The notes: generated from the sequence alone by a model not told the origin. A stretch of 6,134 nucleotides of DNA from Ruminococcaceae bacterium UBA6845 (GCA_002449395.1 DKDP01000030.1:25651-31784); one strand, 5' to 3'; counted from the stretch's first letter, positions 1 through 5,172 are shown. A program made the numbers and translations.

Positions 1-10
1 TTGAGCGTGG

Positions 11-57
11 GCTCCTCCTTTGGGGGAGCTGGCGGCGCAAGCCGTCTGAGGGAGTAA
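11..57 (+). repeat. Palindromic element A (two-hairpin type)
   Basis: Two adjacent hairpins. The first pairs 11-18 with 22-29 (GCTCCTCC / GGGGGAGC, one G-T wobble) around a TTT loop. The second pairs GGCGGC (31-36) with GCCGTC (41-46) around GCAA, a GNRA-type tetraloop. The element ends in a purine-rich GAGGGAGTAAG tail, resembling the GGAGGGGATAAAG tail of the element at 301-359. It belongs to the same structural family as the other palindromes in the first 420 bases, but its hairpin sequences have diverged. Function unknown; neither a mobility gene nor target-site duplications are visible. Confidence 0.6.
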
Positions 58-68
58 GGATTTATTGA

Positions 69-127
69 ACTTTAACCCCTTCGTCTTTGACGCACAGCGT
101 CAAATCCACCTCCCCTGCAAGGGAGGC
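69..127 (-). repeat. Palindromic element B, inverted orientation
   Basis: Read on the minus strand, this follows the family plan. A GCCTCCC...GGGAGG-type hairpin (109-114 pairing with 121-126) is followed by a second hairpin (86-93 pairing with 97-104, eight base pairs, three-base loop) and then a GGGGTTAAAG tail, compared with GGGGATAAAG in the copies at 192-247 and 301-359. The second stem sequence differs completely from those copies, yet the stem itself is intact. Confidence 0.65.
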
Positions 128-191
128 AAGGAAAGTCAGCAGAAAATTTACGGCACGATGCCCACATTGCACCGATGAGTTTCTGTTTAAT

Positions 192-247
192 CTTTATCCC
201 CACCACCGCAAGCGGTCCCCCTCCCCTTGAATCATCCAAGGGGAGGC
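192..247 (-). repeat. Palindromic element D, inverted orientation
   Basis: The minus strand reads GCCTCCCCTTG, loop, CAAGGGGAGG (ten base pairs; 220-229 pairing with 237-246). A short second hairpin follows (205-216, ACCG / CGGT around CTTG on the minus strand), then the tail GGTGGGGATAAAG. Both ends match the element at 301-359 closely (GCCTCCCC at one end, GGGGATAAAG at the other) while the middle varies. This copy and the one at 301-359 are the best evidence for a real repeat family rather than chance GC-rich hairpins. Confidence 0.75.
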
Positions 248-300
248 TGAAAAGAACGAAAATCCTGTTGTTTCATTTTAAGTCAGCAAAGATCAACCAA

Positions 301-359
301 GCCTCCCCCTTGATTTGAGATCAAGGGGAGGTGTCACGTGAGTGACGGAGGGGATAAAG
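301..359 (+). repeat. Palindromic element C, best-formed copy
   Basis: The first hairpin pairs 302-314 with 320-331 (twelve base pairs with one bulged C at 305, five-base loop). The second hairpin is GTCAC-GTGA-GTGAC (333-346), five perfect pairs closed by a GTGA loop, a GNRA tetraloop in RNA. The tail is GGAGGGGATAAAG. I recall this 'two hairpins plus purine tail' arrangement from intergenic regions of Ruminococcus and Faecalibacterium relatives; that memory was not checked here. Neither hairpin is followed by a T-run on the + strand, so it does not look like a simple intrinsic terminator. Confidence 0.75.
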
Positions 360-380
360 ACAAATTTGAAGAGACAAAAT

Positions 381-417
381 ACCCCTCCGACTTCGGCACA
401 GCCGTCGGAGAGGTTAA
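381..417. repeat. Short palindromic element E
   Basis: A single long hairpin: CTCCGAC (385-391) pairs with GTCGGAG (404-410). A nested GGC-ACA-GCC mini-stem (395-403) sits inside. One flank reads GAGGTTAAA, resembling the GGGGTTAAAG tail of the element at 69-127, while the nested ACA loop resembles that element read the other way, so orientation is ambiguous. It is probably a reduced relative of the two-hairpin elements, but could be an unrelated hairpin. Confidence 0.5.
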
Positions 418-492
418 AATATTTCCCATCAGACCGTAAATAACCCACTCGTTCGGCAGAGACATCATACCGTTAACCTTGCTTTATGTAAA

Positions 493-521
493 TTAACGCA
501 ATTAATTTCGCCGAATATAAT
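493..521 (+). promoter_or_regulatory. Candidate promoter P1 for mazF
   Basis: TTAACG (493-498, 4/6 match to the -35 consensus), a 17-base spacer, then a perfect TATAAT (516-521). Transcription would begin near 528, which is the first base of the inverted repeat at 528-572, giving a leader of about 97 nt that folds at its 5' end. The region is AT-rich, so chance -10 boxes are expected. A second candidate lies downstream. Confidence 0.45.
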
Positions 522-527
522 AATATT

Positions 528-572
528 GCCGAATCATTATTTCAGTCCCCGAAAAATAATGATTAATTCGGC
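528..572. repeat. Imperfect inverted repeat upstream of mazF
   Basis: GCCGAAT plus CATTATTT (528-542) is complementary to AAATAATG (554-561) and ATTCGGC (566-572), giving fifteen pairs interrupted by a four-base bulge (ATTA, 562-565). A further direct copy of GCCGAAT lies at 510-516. The right arm overlaps the -35 position of the downstream candidate promoter and the left arm begins at the predicted start of transcription of the upstream one. It could therefore be an operator or a 5'-leader hairpin. No binding protein can be named. Confidence 0.5.
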
Positions 573-592
573 ATATGATTGGCAAATATAAT
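563..592 (+). promoter_or_regulatory. Candidate promoter P2 for mazF
   Basis: A perfect TATAAT at 587-592 with only a weak -35 (TTAATT at 563-568, 18-base spacer, 3/6 match). Transcription would start near 599 and leave a leader of about 25 nt containing just the ribosome binding site. It lies closer to the gene than the other candidate, but its -35 is poorer and sits inside the inverted repeat. Confidence 0.4.
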
Positions 593-624
593 TATGACAA
601 TCAAAATTTCGGAGAGTGATAACA

Positions 625-972
625 ATGACAATAAAGCGGGGAGATATTTATTATGCGGATTTGAGTCCTGTGGTGGGATCCGAACAGGGCGGTATGCGTC
701 CTGTTCTGATCGTGCAGAATGATGTCGGCAACAAGTTCAGCCCGACGGTTATCGCCGCCGCAATAACAAGTCAACGGTTTAAGACGGAGCTGCCGACCCA
801 CATCCAGGTGGACGCCCAGGACTGCGGTCTCTCCAAGGATTCCATAGTTTTGCTCGAGCAGGTAAGGACGATAGACAAGCAGAGACTCAAGGAGCGAATG
901 GGAAACCTCGGCGAAAGGGATATGACAAGGGTGAACAGGGCGCTGTCTGTCAGTCTCGGAATATTAAACTGA
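625..972 (+). CDS. mazF: MazF/NdoA-type mRNA endoribonuclease (toxin)
   Basis: This is a PemK/MazF-family RNase that cuts single-stranded mRNA at short sequence motifs. The close Bacillus subtilis relative NdoA (EndoA) cuts at UACAU; cleavage specificity here is not known. The 115-residue product has the family's usual length. Its N-terminus (KRGDIYYADLSPVVGSEQGG) is nearly that of NdoA, and the NdoA catalytic residues are kept at the same numbers: Arg25 in GGMRPV and Thr48 in AAITSQ. ATG 625 is chosen because GGAGAG (611-616) lies eight bases upstream and because numbering then matches NdoA. An in-frame GTG at 616 overlaps that binding site and is unlikely. In B. subtilis the antitoxin gene lies just upstream; here there is none on either side, so the toxin is unpaired locally. 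It is a single-gene unit bounded downstream by a strong terminator. Identity is very secure; its role as an active toxin is inferred. Confidence 0.96.
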   Translation: MTIKRGDIYYADLSPVVGSEQGGMRPVLIVQNDVGNKFSPTVIAAAITSQRFKTELPTHIQVDAQDCGLSKDSIVLLEQVRTIDKQRLKERMGNLGERDMTRVNRALSVSLGILN

Positions 973-987
973 TACTTTATTAAAATT

Positions 988-1047
988 AAAAGCTATAATT
1001 CACGATCCGGGCAATCTCGGTGTGGATTATAGCTTTTGTTTTTATTT
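988..1047. terminator. Strong bidirectional intrinsic terminator
   Basis: AAAAGCTATAAT (988-999) pairs perfectly with ATTATAGCTTTT (1026-1037). The stem extends four further pairs inward (1000-1003 with 1022-1025, one wobble), with a smaller CCG/CGG stem (1007-1009, 1018-1020) inside. On the + strand it is followed by TTTTGTTTTTATTT, ending mazF transcripts. On the minus strand it is followed by TTTTAATTTTAAT, ending transcripts of the acyltransferase, whose stop codon (1042-1044) lies within the + strand T-tract. Confidence 0.9.
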
Positions 1048-2082
1048 CTTAAGAATTTTCTTATCAATAACCGCCATACACTTGTCAAAGGCAAATGCCA
1101 GCACAAGCGTAACAATAAACGCAGCAATCAGGAAAATGTATCGGTGACCTGCCAAGCCGATCTTCTTGAATACAGCCATCGGGATTCTTTGCAGAATGTA
1201 TATCGCAAAAACGTGACTTCCGGTGAGCTGAAGAAATTCGTTGTTGAGCTGAATTTTCATCATAGCAAGAACGATCACGCCGATGAAGAATATACAGCAA
1301 AGAGCGTACTGCTCCACGCCCCTTGACCTCATTCGATAGAAGAACAGGAATCCTGCAAGGGCAATTGCAACAAAGCAGGTGTAAAGGAAGTCGTTTTTCA
1401 TAAACACCTTGTCGAGCTTATCTTTGAACAGTCCGTAGAACATACCGAGAGGATAACAGATCATTGTGTTGTAGAAATAAGGCGGCTTTTTCGCTCTTAT
1501 CATAAGATAAATTAATCCCACAGTCAGTACCGTTGTGATAACCGTGCCGATGTATTTGTTGCCTCGGCAGACGATAAACGAGATAAAAACAATCAGATAC
1601 AGGCAAAGAATTGCAAGGATGTACCAGTTGCTGTTACCGATGCTTTCCCAACCCGTGAGGGCAAGCAAATTTGTTTTCAAAGGAAAGCTCTTGCCGAGGA
1701 AAAGATTCAGAAGCATAAAGAGCACTACGGCAATATCAAAATGAATCAGCACACTGAGAAAACGTTTTTTCGGGATGCTCTTGACATACGGCATTCCTTT
1801 CTTTGAGATTGAACATATAATTCCATAACCCGAGAAGAAAAGGAATGTTGTAACGACAAGCTGTCCGAGATGCGATTTGAAAAAGAGAAACGACTGATCG
1901 ACAAGTCCCGACCCGAATTTCACATACTGTGTAAAGTGGCACAGGAGAACAAGCACAACAAAAATACCGTTTATTGCGGTGGTGTTCTCCTTTGAAAGAT
2001 AGTCCTTATGAAACTGACCCTCTCCGGCGATCTTCATCGAGGAGCACGAAAGTATCAGTAAAAGAAAAAGAAAATAAATCAT
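1042..2082 (-). CDS. Membrane acyltransferase, acyltransferase-3 family
   Basis: A 346-residue, very hydrophobic protein with about ten to eleven predicted membrane segments (roughly residues 2-14, 36-54, 72-92, 108-129, 152-172, 178-195, 204-219, 232-249, 259-275, 288-304 and 312-334). It has the layout of acyltransferase-3 (OafA/NolL-like) proteins, which move acetyl or other acyl groups onto sugars, cell-wall polymers or lipids at the membrane. Supporting motifs are the first-core-helix His in LVLLCHF (His49), FFSGYG (82-87), SNWYILAI (151-158) and a C-terminal IYILQRIP segment where many relatives have a His after the Leu. The extra N-terminal helix before the core is common in Clostridia homologues. 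The start is well supported: GGAGGGA lies five bases upstream. It stands alone on the minus strand, divergent from an acyl-activating ligase and convergent with mazF. The acceptor and acyl donor cannot be read from the sequence. Confidence 0.85.
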   Translation of the reverse strand: MIYFLFLLLILSCSSMKIAGEGQFHKDYLSKENTTAINGIFVVLVLLCHFTQYVKFGSGLVDQSFLFFKSHLGQLVVTTFLFFSGYGIICSISKKGMPYVKSIPKKRFLSVLIHFDIAVVLFMLLNLFLGKSFPLKTNLLALTGWESIGNSNWYILAILCLYLIVFISFIVCRGNKYIGTVITTVLTVGLIYLMIRAKKPPYFYNTMICYPLGMFYGLFKDKLDKVFMKNDFLYTCFVAIALAGFLFFYRMRSRGVEQYALCCIFFIGVIVLAMMKIQLNNEFLQLTGSHVFAIYILQRIPMAVFKKIGLAGHRYIFLIAAFIVTLVLAFAFDKCMAVIDKKILKK

Positions 2083-2105
2083 TTATATCCCTCCGTATTT
2101 GTTTC

Positions 2106-2134
2106 ATAATACCATATATGGAAATTCGTGTCAA
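2106..2134 (-). promoter_or_regulatory. Sigma-A promoter for the acyltransferase gene
   Basis: On the minus strand, TTGACA (2129-2134, perfect -35), a 17-base spacer, then TATTAT (2106-2111, 5/6), preceded by TGG, which makes an extended -10. Transcription should begin near 2099, so the leader before ATG 2082 is only about 17 nt and is largely the ribosome binding site. This is the best-scoring promoter I see in the window. Confidence 0.85.
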
Positions 2135-2165
2135 ATCACACTTTATATAACATCGAAAATGTATG

Positions 2166-2194
2166 TTGCTTTTATTGAAAATTTATGCTAAAAT
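2166..2194 (+). promoter_or_regulatory. Sigma-A promoter for the acyl ligase gene
   Basis: TTGCTT (2166-2171, 4/6), a 17-base spacer, then TAAAAT (2189-2194, 5/6), preceded by TGC as an extended -10. Transcription should start near 2201, leaving a leader of about 26 nt before GTG 2227. It is back to back with the acyltransferase promoter; the two -35 boxes are 31 bp apart (2135-2165), close enough for one regulator to affect both, though no clear operator repeat is seen between them. Confidence 0.8.
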
Positions 2195-2211
2195 AGCTTG
2201 TATTTCTCTGT

Positions 2212-2230
2212 AAGGAGTTGAATGACGTGA
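2212..2230 (+). promoter_or_regulatory. Ribosome binding site deciding the ligase start
   Basis: AAGGAG at 2212-2217 directly abuts an in-frame TTG (2218), leaving no spacer, so TTG is an unlikely start. GTG at 2227 is nine bases downstream and in frame, the best choice. An out-of-frame ATG at 2222 is followed immediately by ACG and TGA (2228-2230), a two-codon frame that overlaps the GTG start. Confidence 0.7.
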
Positions 2231-3849
2231 AGAAAAAGATTAAGTATGCGGATTTCCCCGATATGAAAACCCTGAAAGAAATTATTGATTTTGGCGGCAA
2301 AAGGGGAGGGGACAAGCCGCAGTATACATTCTATAACTTTGACGGCGAGGTTGAGACAAAGACCTTTGCGCAGGTTAATTACGATCTTACAGGTCTCGGT
2401 CAGTACCTTTATAAGCTGGGACTCAGAGGCAAAAAGGTTGCGATTCTCAGCGAAAACAGCTACTATTGGATCGCTTGTTACTATTCGATTATTACAGGAA
2501 AGATTACCGCTATTCCGATGGATCCGAAGCTCCCCGATGACGATATAATCGACATTATGGTTCGCAGCGGATGCAATGCCGTTTATTACAGTGACGATTT
2601 TAAGGGCACCGTTGAAAAGATGAAAACCGCCGACGGCGTTGCAATCGAGCAGTATATCAGAATCGAAGATTTCTACTCGATGGTTGAAGAGGGTCACAAC
2701 GAGGTTAAAAACGGCGTAAAGAGCTATCTTGAGGATGAGGTTCTTCCCGACGATCTCGCATTTCTTGTTTACACCTCGGGCACAACGGGCAAGAGCAAGG
2801 GCGTTATGCTTTCACAGAATAACGTTGCTTCCGACTGCGTTGCCTCGTGCCGTGTTATGACGGGCGGTCCTGCAATCGGATTCCTGCCGCTTCATCACGC
2901 ATTCTCGTGGGTCGGCGCACTGTTCTCGGGCAATCTTCTTACGGAGTGGGGCTTTATCTGCCGCAGTCTTAAGGATATACAGAAGGATATGAATACATAT
3001 CATCCGCAGAATTTCTCTGCCGTTCCTCTTGCAATTGAGACGATTTACAAGAAAATCTGGTTCACCGCAAGAAAGTCGGGCAGAGAGGAAATGCTCAAAA
3101 AAGGCCTCAAAATCAGTAACTTCCTCAGAAAATTCGGTATTGATAAGAGAAGAAAGATTTTCTCCGAGATTATCAACAACCTCGGCGGCAATCTCGAGAT
3201 GATTGTCTGCGGCGGAGCGTATCTTGATGAGAAGTATGAAAAGGGTATGGAGGATTTCGGAATCAAGATCATCAACGGTTACGGAATCACGGAGTGCTCT
3301 CCTGCCGTTACCTGCAACAGACTTGACGCATACAAGCCCGGCAGCGTCGGAATACCGCTCCCGTGCAATGAAATCAAGATCAAGGATCCCGATGAGGACG
3401 GAGTCGGCGAAATCTGCGTGCGTGGTTCAAACGTTATGATGGGCTACTACAACGAGCCCGAGGCAACTGCGGCGGCATTCGACGGCGACTGGTTCCTGAC
3501 GGGCGATTACGGATATATCGACGAGGACGGCTTCCTCTTCTTCCGCGGAAGAAAGAAGAACCTTATCATTCTTTCAAACGGCAAGAATGTTTCTCCCGAA
3601 GAGATTGAGGATAAGCTCTCGACGATAGAGTACGTCAAGGAGGTTGTCGTATATGAGGAGAACGGATTTATAACCGCTGAATTTTTCCTTGATATGGTTG
3701 ATACCCCGGATGCCAAGGACAGAATCAAGGCTGACGTCAACGAGATAAACAGAAAGATGCCGTCCTATAAGCAGGTCGCAAGGGTAAAGACAAGGGATAC
3801 TGAGTTCCCGAAAACCACAACTCTTAAAATTCTCAGAAATTATAAATAA
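2227..3849 (+). CDS. AMP-forming acyl-CoA synthetase-like ligase
   Basis: An ANL-superfamily (AMP-binding) enzyme that activates a carboxylic acid as an acyl-adenylate and passes it to a thiol, usually coenzyme A. From GTG 2227 it has 540 residues, normal for fatty acyl-CoA ligases. Motifs appear in the expected order: the phosphate loop YTSGTTGKSKG (182-192), HHAFS (223-227), the aromatic adenine-site motif GYGITECSP (351-359), TGD (425-427) with the ribose-binding Asp, the hinge region GRKKNLIILSNGKNVSPEE (441-459), and the C-terminal catalytic lysine in PKTTTLKILR (Lys534). All core residues are present, so it should be active. It most resembles long-chain fatty acid ligases, but transfer to an acyl carrier protein or a non-fatty substrate cannot be excluded; no carrier-protein gene is nearby. 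It is a single-gene unit with its own promoter and terminator, divergent from a membrane acyltransferase. Confidence 0.93.
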   Translation: MKKKIKYADFPDMKTLKEIIDFGGKRGGDKPQYTFYNFDGEVETKTFAQVNYDLTGLGQYLYKLGLRGKKVAILSENSYYWIACYYSIITGKITAIPMDPKLPDDDIIDIMVRSGCNAVYYSDDFKGTVEKMKTADGVAIEQYIRIEDFYSMVEEGHNEVKNGVKSYLEDEVLPDDLAFLVYTSGTTGKSKGVMLSQNNVASDCVASCRVMTGGPAIGFLPLHHAFSWVGALFSGNLLTEWGFICRSLKDIQKDMNTYHPQNFSAVPLAIETIYKKIWFTARKSGREEMLKKGLKISNFLRKFGIDKRRKIFSEIINNLGGNLEMIVCGGAYLDEKYEKGMEDFGIKIINGYGITECSPAVTCNRLDAYKPGSVGIPLPCNEIKIKDPDEDGVGEICVRGSNVMMGYYNEPEATAAAFDGDWFLTGDYGYIDEDGFLFFRGRKKNLIILSNGKNVSPEEIEDKLSTIEYVKEVVVYEENGFITAEFFLDMVDTPDAKDRIKADVNEINRKMPSYKQVARVKTRDTEFPKTTTLKILRNYK

Positions 3850-3855
3850 AAATCA

Positions 3856-3891
3856 GGGGCTGTCGTTTATGAAACACGACAGTCCCTTTAT
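3856..3891. terminator. Compact bidirectional terminator
   Basis: GGGGCTGTCGT (3856-3866) pairs with ACGACAGTCCC (3876-3886), eleven pairs including one G-T, with a nine-base loop. TTTATTTAT follows on the + strand (end of the ligase transcript) and TGATTTTTATTTATA on the minus strand (end of the rlmH transcript). It starts seven bases after the ligase stop, and the rlmH stop codon (3888-3890) lies inside the + strand T-tract, so one hairpin closes both converging units. Confidence 0.9.
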
Positions 3892-4370
3892 TTATGGTAT
3901 TTGCCACCGCTGTTGATGCGGAAGGCTCTGTATATTTGCTCGAGGAGCATTATTCTTGCAAGCTGGTGCGGAAAGGTCATTTCAGACATTGAAAGCTTGA
4001 AATCGGAGCGGCGTTTTACCTCGTCGGAGAGTCCGTAGGAGCTGCCGATGATGAAAACAACATTGCTGTAACCGAGTACGCCGCAGGTTTCAATTTCCTT
4101 GGCGAGCTTTTCGGAGGTAAGCTGCTTGCCCTCGATGCACATCGAATAAACCTTTGCTCCGTTGGGAATCTTTGAAATAATCTCTTTTCCCTCGATTTCC
4201 AAGGCGTTGGTTATTTCGCTTTCCGACGGATTGTCTGGGAGCTTCTTGGGGCTCAGCTCAATGATATTCAGCTTGCAGTATGCGCCGAGGCGCTTGACAT
4301 ATTCGTCGGATGCGTCACGGAGGTACTTTTCCTTGAGCTTTGCCTCGCAAATGATTGTAACACCGATCAT
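3888..4370 (-). CDS. rlmH: 23S rRNA pseudouridine-1915 N3-methyltransferase RlmH
   Basis: A SPOUT-class methyltransferase that uses S-adenosylmethionine to methylate N3 of pseudouridine 1915 in helix 69 of 23S rRNA on the assembled ribosome. At 160 residues it matches the family length. Signature segments are KLKEKYLRDA (11-20), the knotted cofactor region FIIGSSYGLSDEV (106-118), MTFPHQLAR (131-139) and the conserved C-terminus YRAFRINSGGKYHK (147-160). The usual Gly-Gly of the cofactor loop reads Gly-Ser here (109-110), a mild change. ATG 4370 overlaps the walJ stop by one base (TAATG). No good Shine-Dalgarno sequence precedes it, so translation probably depends on ribosomes finishing walJ. 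In B. subtilis rlmH also lies close downstream of walJ, which supports both calls. It is the last gene before the shared terminator. Confidence 0.97.
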   Translation of the reverse strand: MIGVTIICEAKLKEKYLRDASDEYVKRLGAYCKLNIIELSPKKLPDNPSESEITNALEIEGKEIISKIPNGAKVYSMCIEGKQLTSEKLAKEIETCGVLGYSNVVFIIGSSYGLSDEVKRRSDFKLSMSEMTFPHQLARIMLLEQIYRAFRINSGGKYHK

Positions 4371-5155
4371 TAAAGCACCGCCATTTCCGGCTCATTCGAG
4401 CCTGCAACCTTGAGTATGTAATCACGGTTTTCCACGGCTCCCGCACAGTCGAGCGCCGATTTTGACGTTCTGTATGCTAGCGACGGAATGTTGTTTTCCT
4501 TGCTGAGATGTCCGAGGACGAGTCTCGTCGTGCCGTTTTTAACAAGCTCCGTCACAAAATCTCCGCACGCAACATTGGAAAGGTGTCCTACGTCGGAAAG
4601 GATTCGGCGCTTGAGCAGATACGGATAACTGCCGTTTCTGAGCATTCCGATATCGTGATTGCTCTCAACCAATGCGAGATCGCAGCCCGTCAGCGCTTCT
4701 TTCATTTCGTCGGTGACAATGCCCGTGTCCGTCGCAACGCAGATTTTTCTGTCATCGCTCGTCGTAACGGAATAGCCGCAGCTCTCTGCAACGTCATGAG
4801 AGGTGTGAAACGGTGTAACAAGCTGACCGTTGCATTCAATACCGCTGCCGATCGGGAAAACGGGAAATTTACCGTTTATTATGCCCATCTTTTCAAGCTC
4901 ACGGATTGTTCCCTCTGTTGCATAAACGGGGATATTGTACTTCGACGCAAAGACACGCAGACCCTTGACGTGGTCGCTGTGCTCGTGGGTGACAAAAACA
5001 GCGCCGATGTCCTTTTCGCTGACTCCGACGCTGTTGAGCTTCAATGAAATTTGTTTTGCGCTCACTCCTGCGTCAATTAGCACACCGCCGCCCGACGAGC
5101 CTATGTAGGTGCAGTTACCGCTGCTTGATGAAAAGAGTGAACAAAAACGTGCCAT
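4370..5155 (-). CDS. walJ: WalJ/YycJ-family metallo-beta-lactamase-fold hydrolase
   Basis: A metallo-beta-lactamase-fold protein of 261 residues, the size of B. subtilis WalJ (YycJ), a family described as having 5'-to-3' DNA exonuclease activity and linked genetically to the WalRK cell-wall regulatory operon. Metal-binding motifs are complete: THEHSDH (residues 56-62; His57, His59, Asp61, His62), His120 in HTSHDV, Asp143 in ATDTGIV, and the late His in LGHLSKENN (His216). ESNHD (164-168) and HLSN (191-194) are family hallmarks that separate it from ribonuclease J and glyoxalase II types. The N-terminal FSSSSGNCTYIG matches the usual SGSxGN opening. Start ATG 5155 has AGGAAGG five bases upstream. 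It overlaps rlmH by one base and follows murA after a hairpin terminator. No walR or walK is in view, so a role in WalRK signalling is only by analogy; a housekeeping nuclease role is as likely. Confidence 0.9.
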   Translation of the reverse strand: MARFCSLFSSSSGNCTYIGSSGGGVLIDAGVSAKQISLKLNSVGVSEKDIGAVFVTHEHSDHVKGLRVFASKYNIPVYATEGTIRELEKMGIINGKFPVFPIGSGIECNGQLVTPFHTSHDVAESCGYSVTTSDDRKICVATDTGIVTDEMKEALTGCDLALVESNHDIGMLRNGSYPYLLKRRILSDVGHLSNVACGDFVTELVKNGTTRLVLGHLSKENNIPSLAYRTSKSALDCAGAVENRDYILKVAGSNEPEMAVL

Positions 5156-5160
5156 ATTTA

Positions 5161-5167
5161 CCTTCCT
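5161..5167 (-). promoter_or_regulatory. walJ ribosome binding site close behind a terminator
   Basis: AGGAAGG on the minus strand, five bases before ATG 5155. It begins only five bases beyond the T-run of the murA-walJ hairpin, leaving no room for a conventional promoter between hairpin and gene. walJ therefore has to be transcribed by readthrough or from a promoter inside murA. Confidence 0.75.
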
Positions 5168-5172
5168 ATAAC

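Larger units (their letters stand above)
1..600. other. Gene-free 5' region with clustered palindromic elements
   Basis: No coding region can be supported here on either strand. The first 417 bases are dominated by five GC-rich palindromic elements, listed separately. The pieces between them (about 128-191 and 248-300) show no gene-like features. Positions 418-490 also show nothing recognisable. From about 490 to 600 the sequence becomes AT-rich and carries the candidate promoters and inverted repeat upstream of mazF. Very short reading frames such as ATG 575-619 (14 codons) lack a ribosome binding site. No antitoxin-like gene precedes mazF. Confidence 0.75.

Noticed and set aside
301..359. 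Intrinsic terminator or riboswitch at element C
   Set aside because: No T-run follows either hairpin on the + strand, the next gene is about 270 bases away, and the same design recurs in opposite orientation nearby, which fits a dispersed repeat better.
11..417. CRISPR array in the repeat-rich 5' region
   Set aside because: The repeats differ in sequence, length and orientation and lack uniform spacers; they are hairpin elements.
575..619. 14-codon frame upstream of mazF as a leader peptide or mini-antitoxin
   Set aside because: No ribosome binding site precedes ATG 575, the -10 box of candidate promoter P2 lies inside it, and its composition shows nothing antitoxin-like.
616..624. GTG 616 as the mazF start
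   Set aside because: It overlaps the GGAGAG ribosome binding site, and ATG 625 restores the exact NdoA residue numbering (Arg25, Thr48).
625..972. A new multi-gene defence system around mazF
   Set aside because: Neighbouring genes are a membrane acyltransferase, an acyl ligase and housekeeping genes, in separate transcription units; nothing suggests joint function with the RNase.
1036..1326. 96-residue + strand frame opposite the acyltransferase gene
   Set aside because: It is antisense to a well-supported membrane protein gene, begins in the terminator T-tract and has no family resemblance.
2188..2697. 169-residue minus-strand frame inside the ligase gene
   Set aside because: It is a shadow of the + strand ligase, whose motifs and promoter are clear, and shows no independent start signal or domain.
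4508..5047. 179-residue + strand frame opposite walJ
   Set aside because: It is a complementary-strand shadow of a gene with complete metal-binding motifs; no ribosome binding site or recognisable domain.
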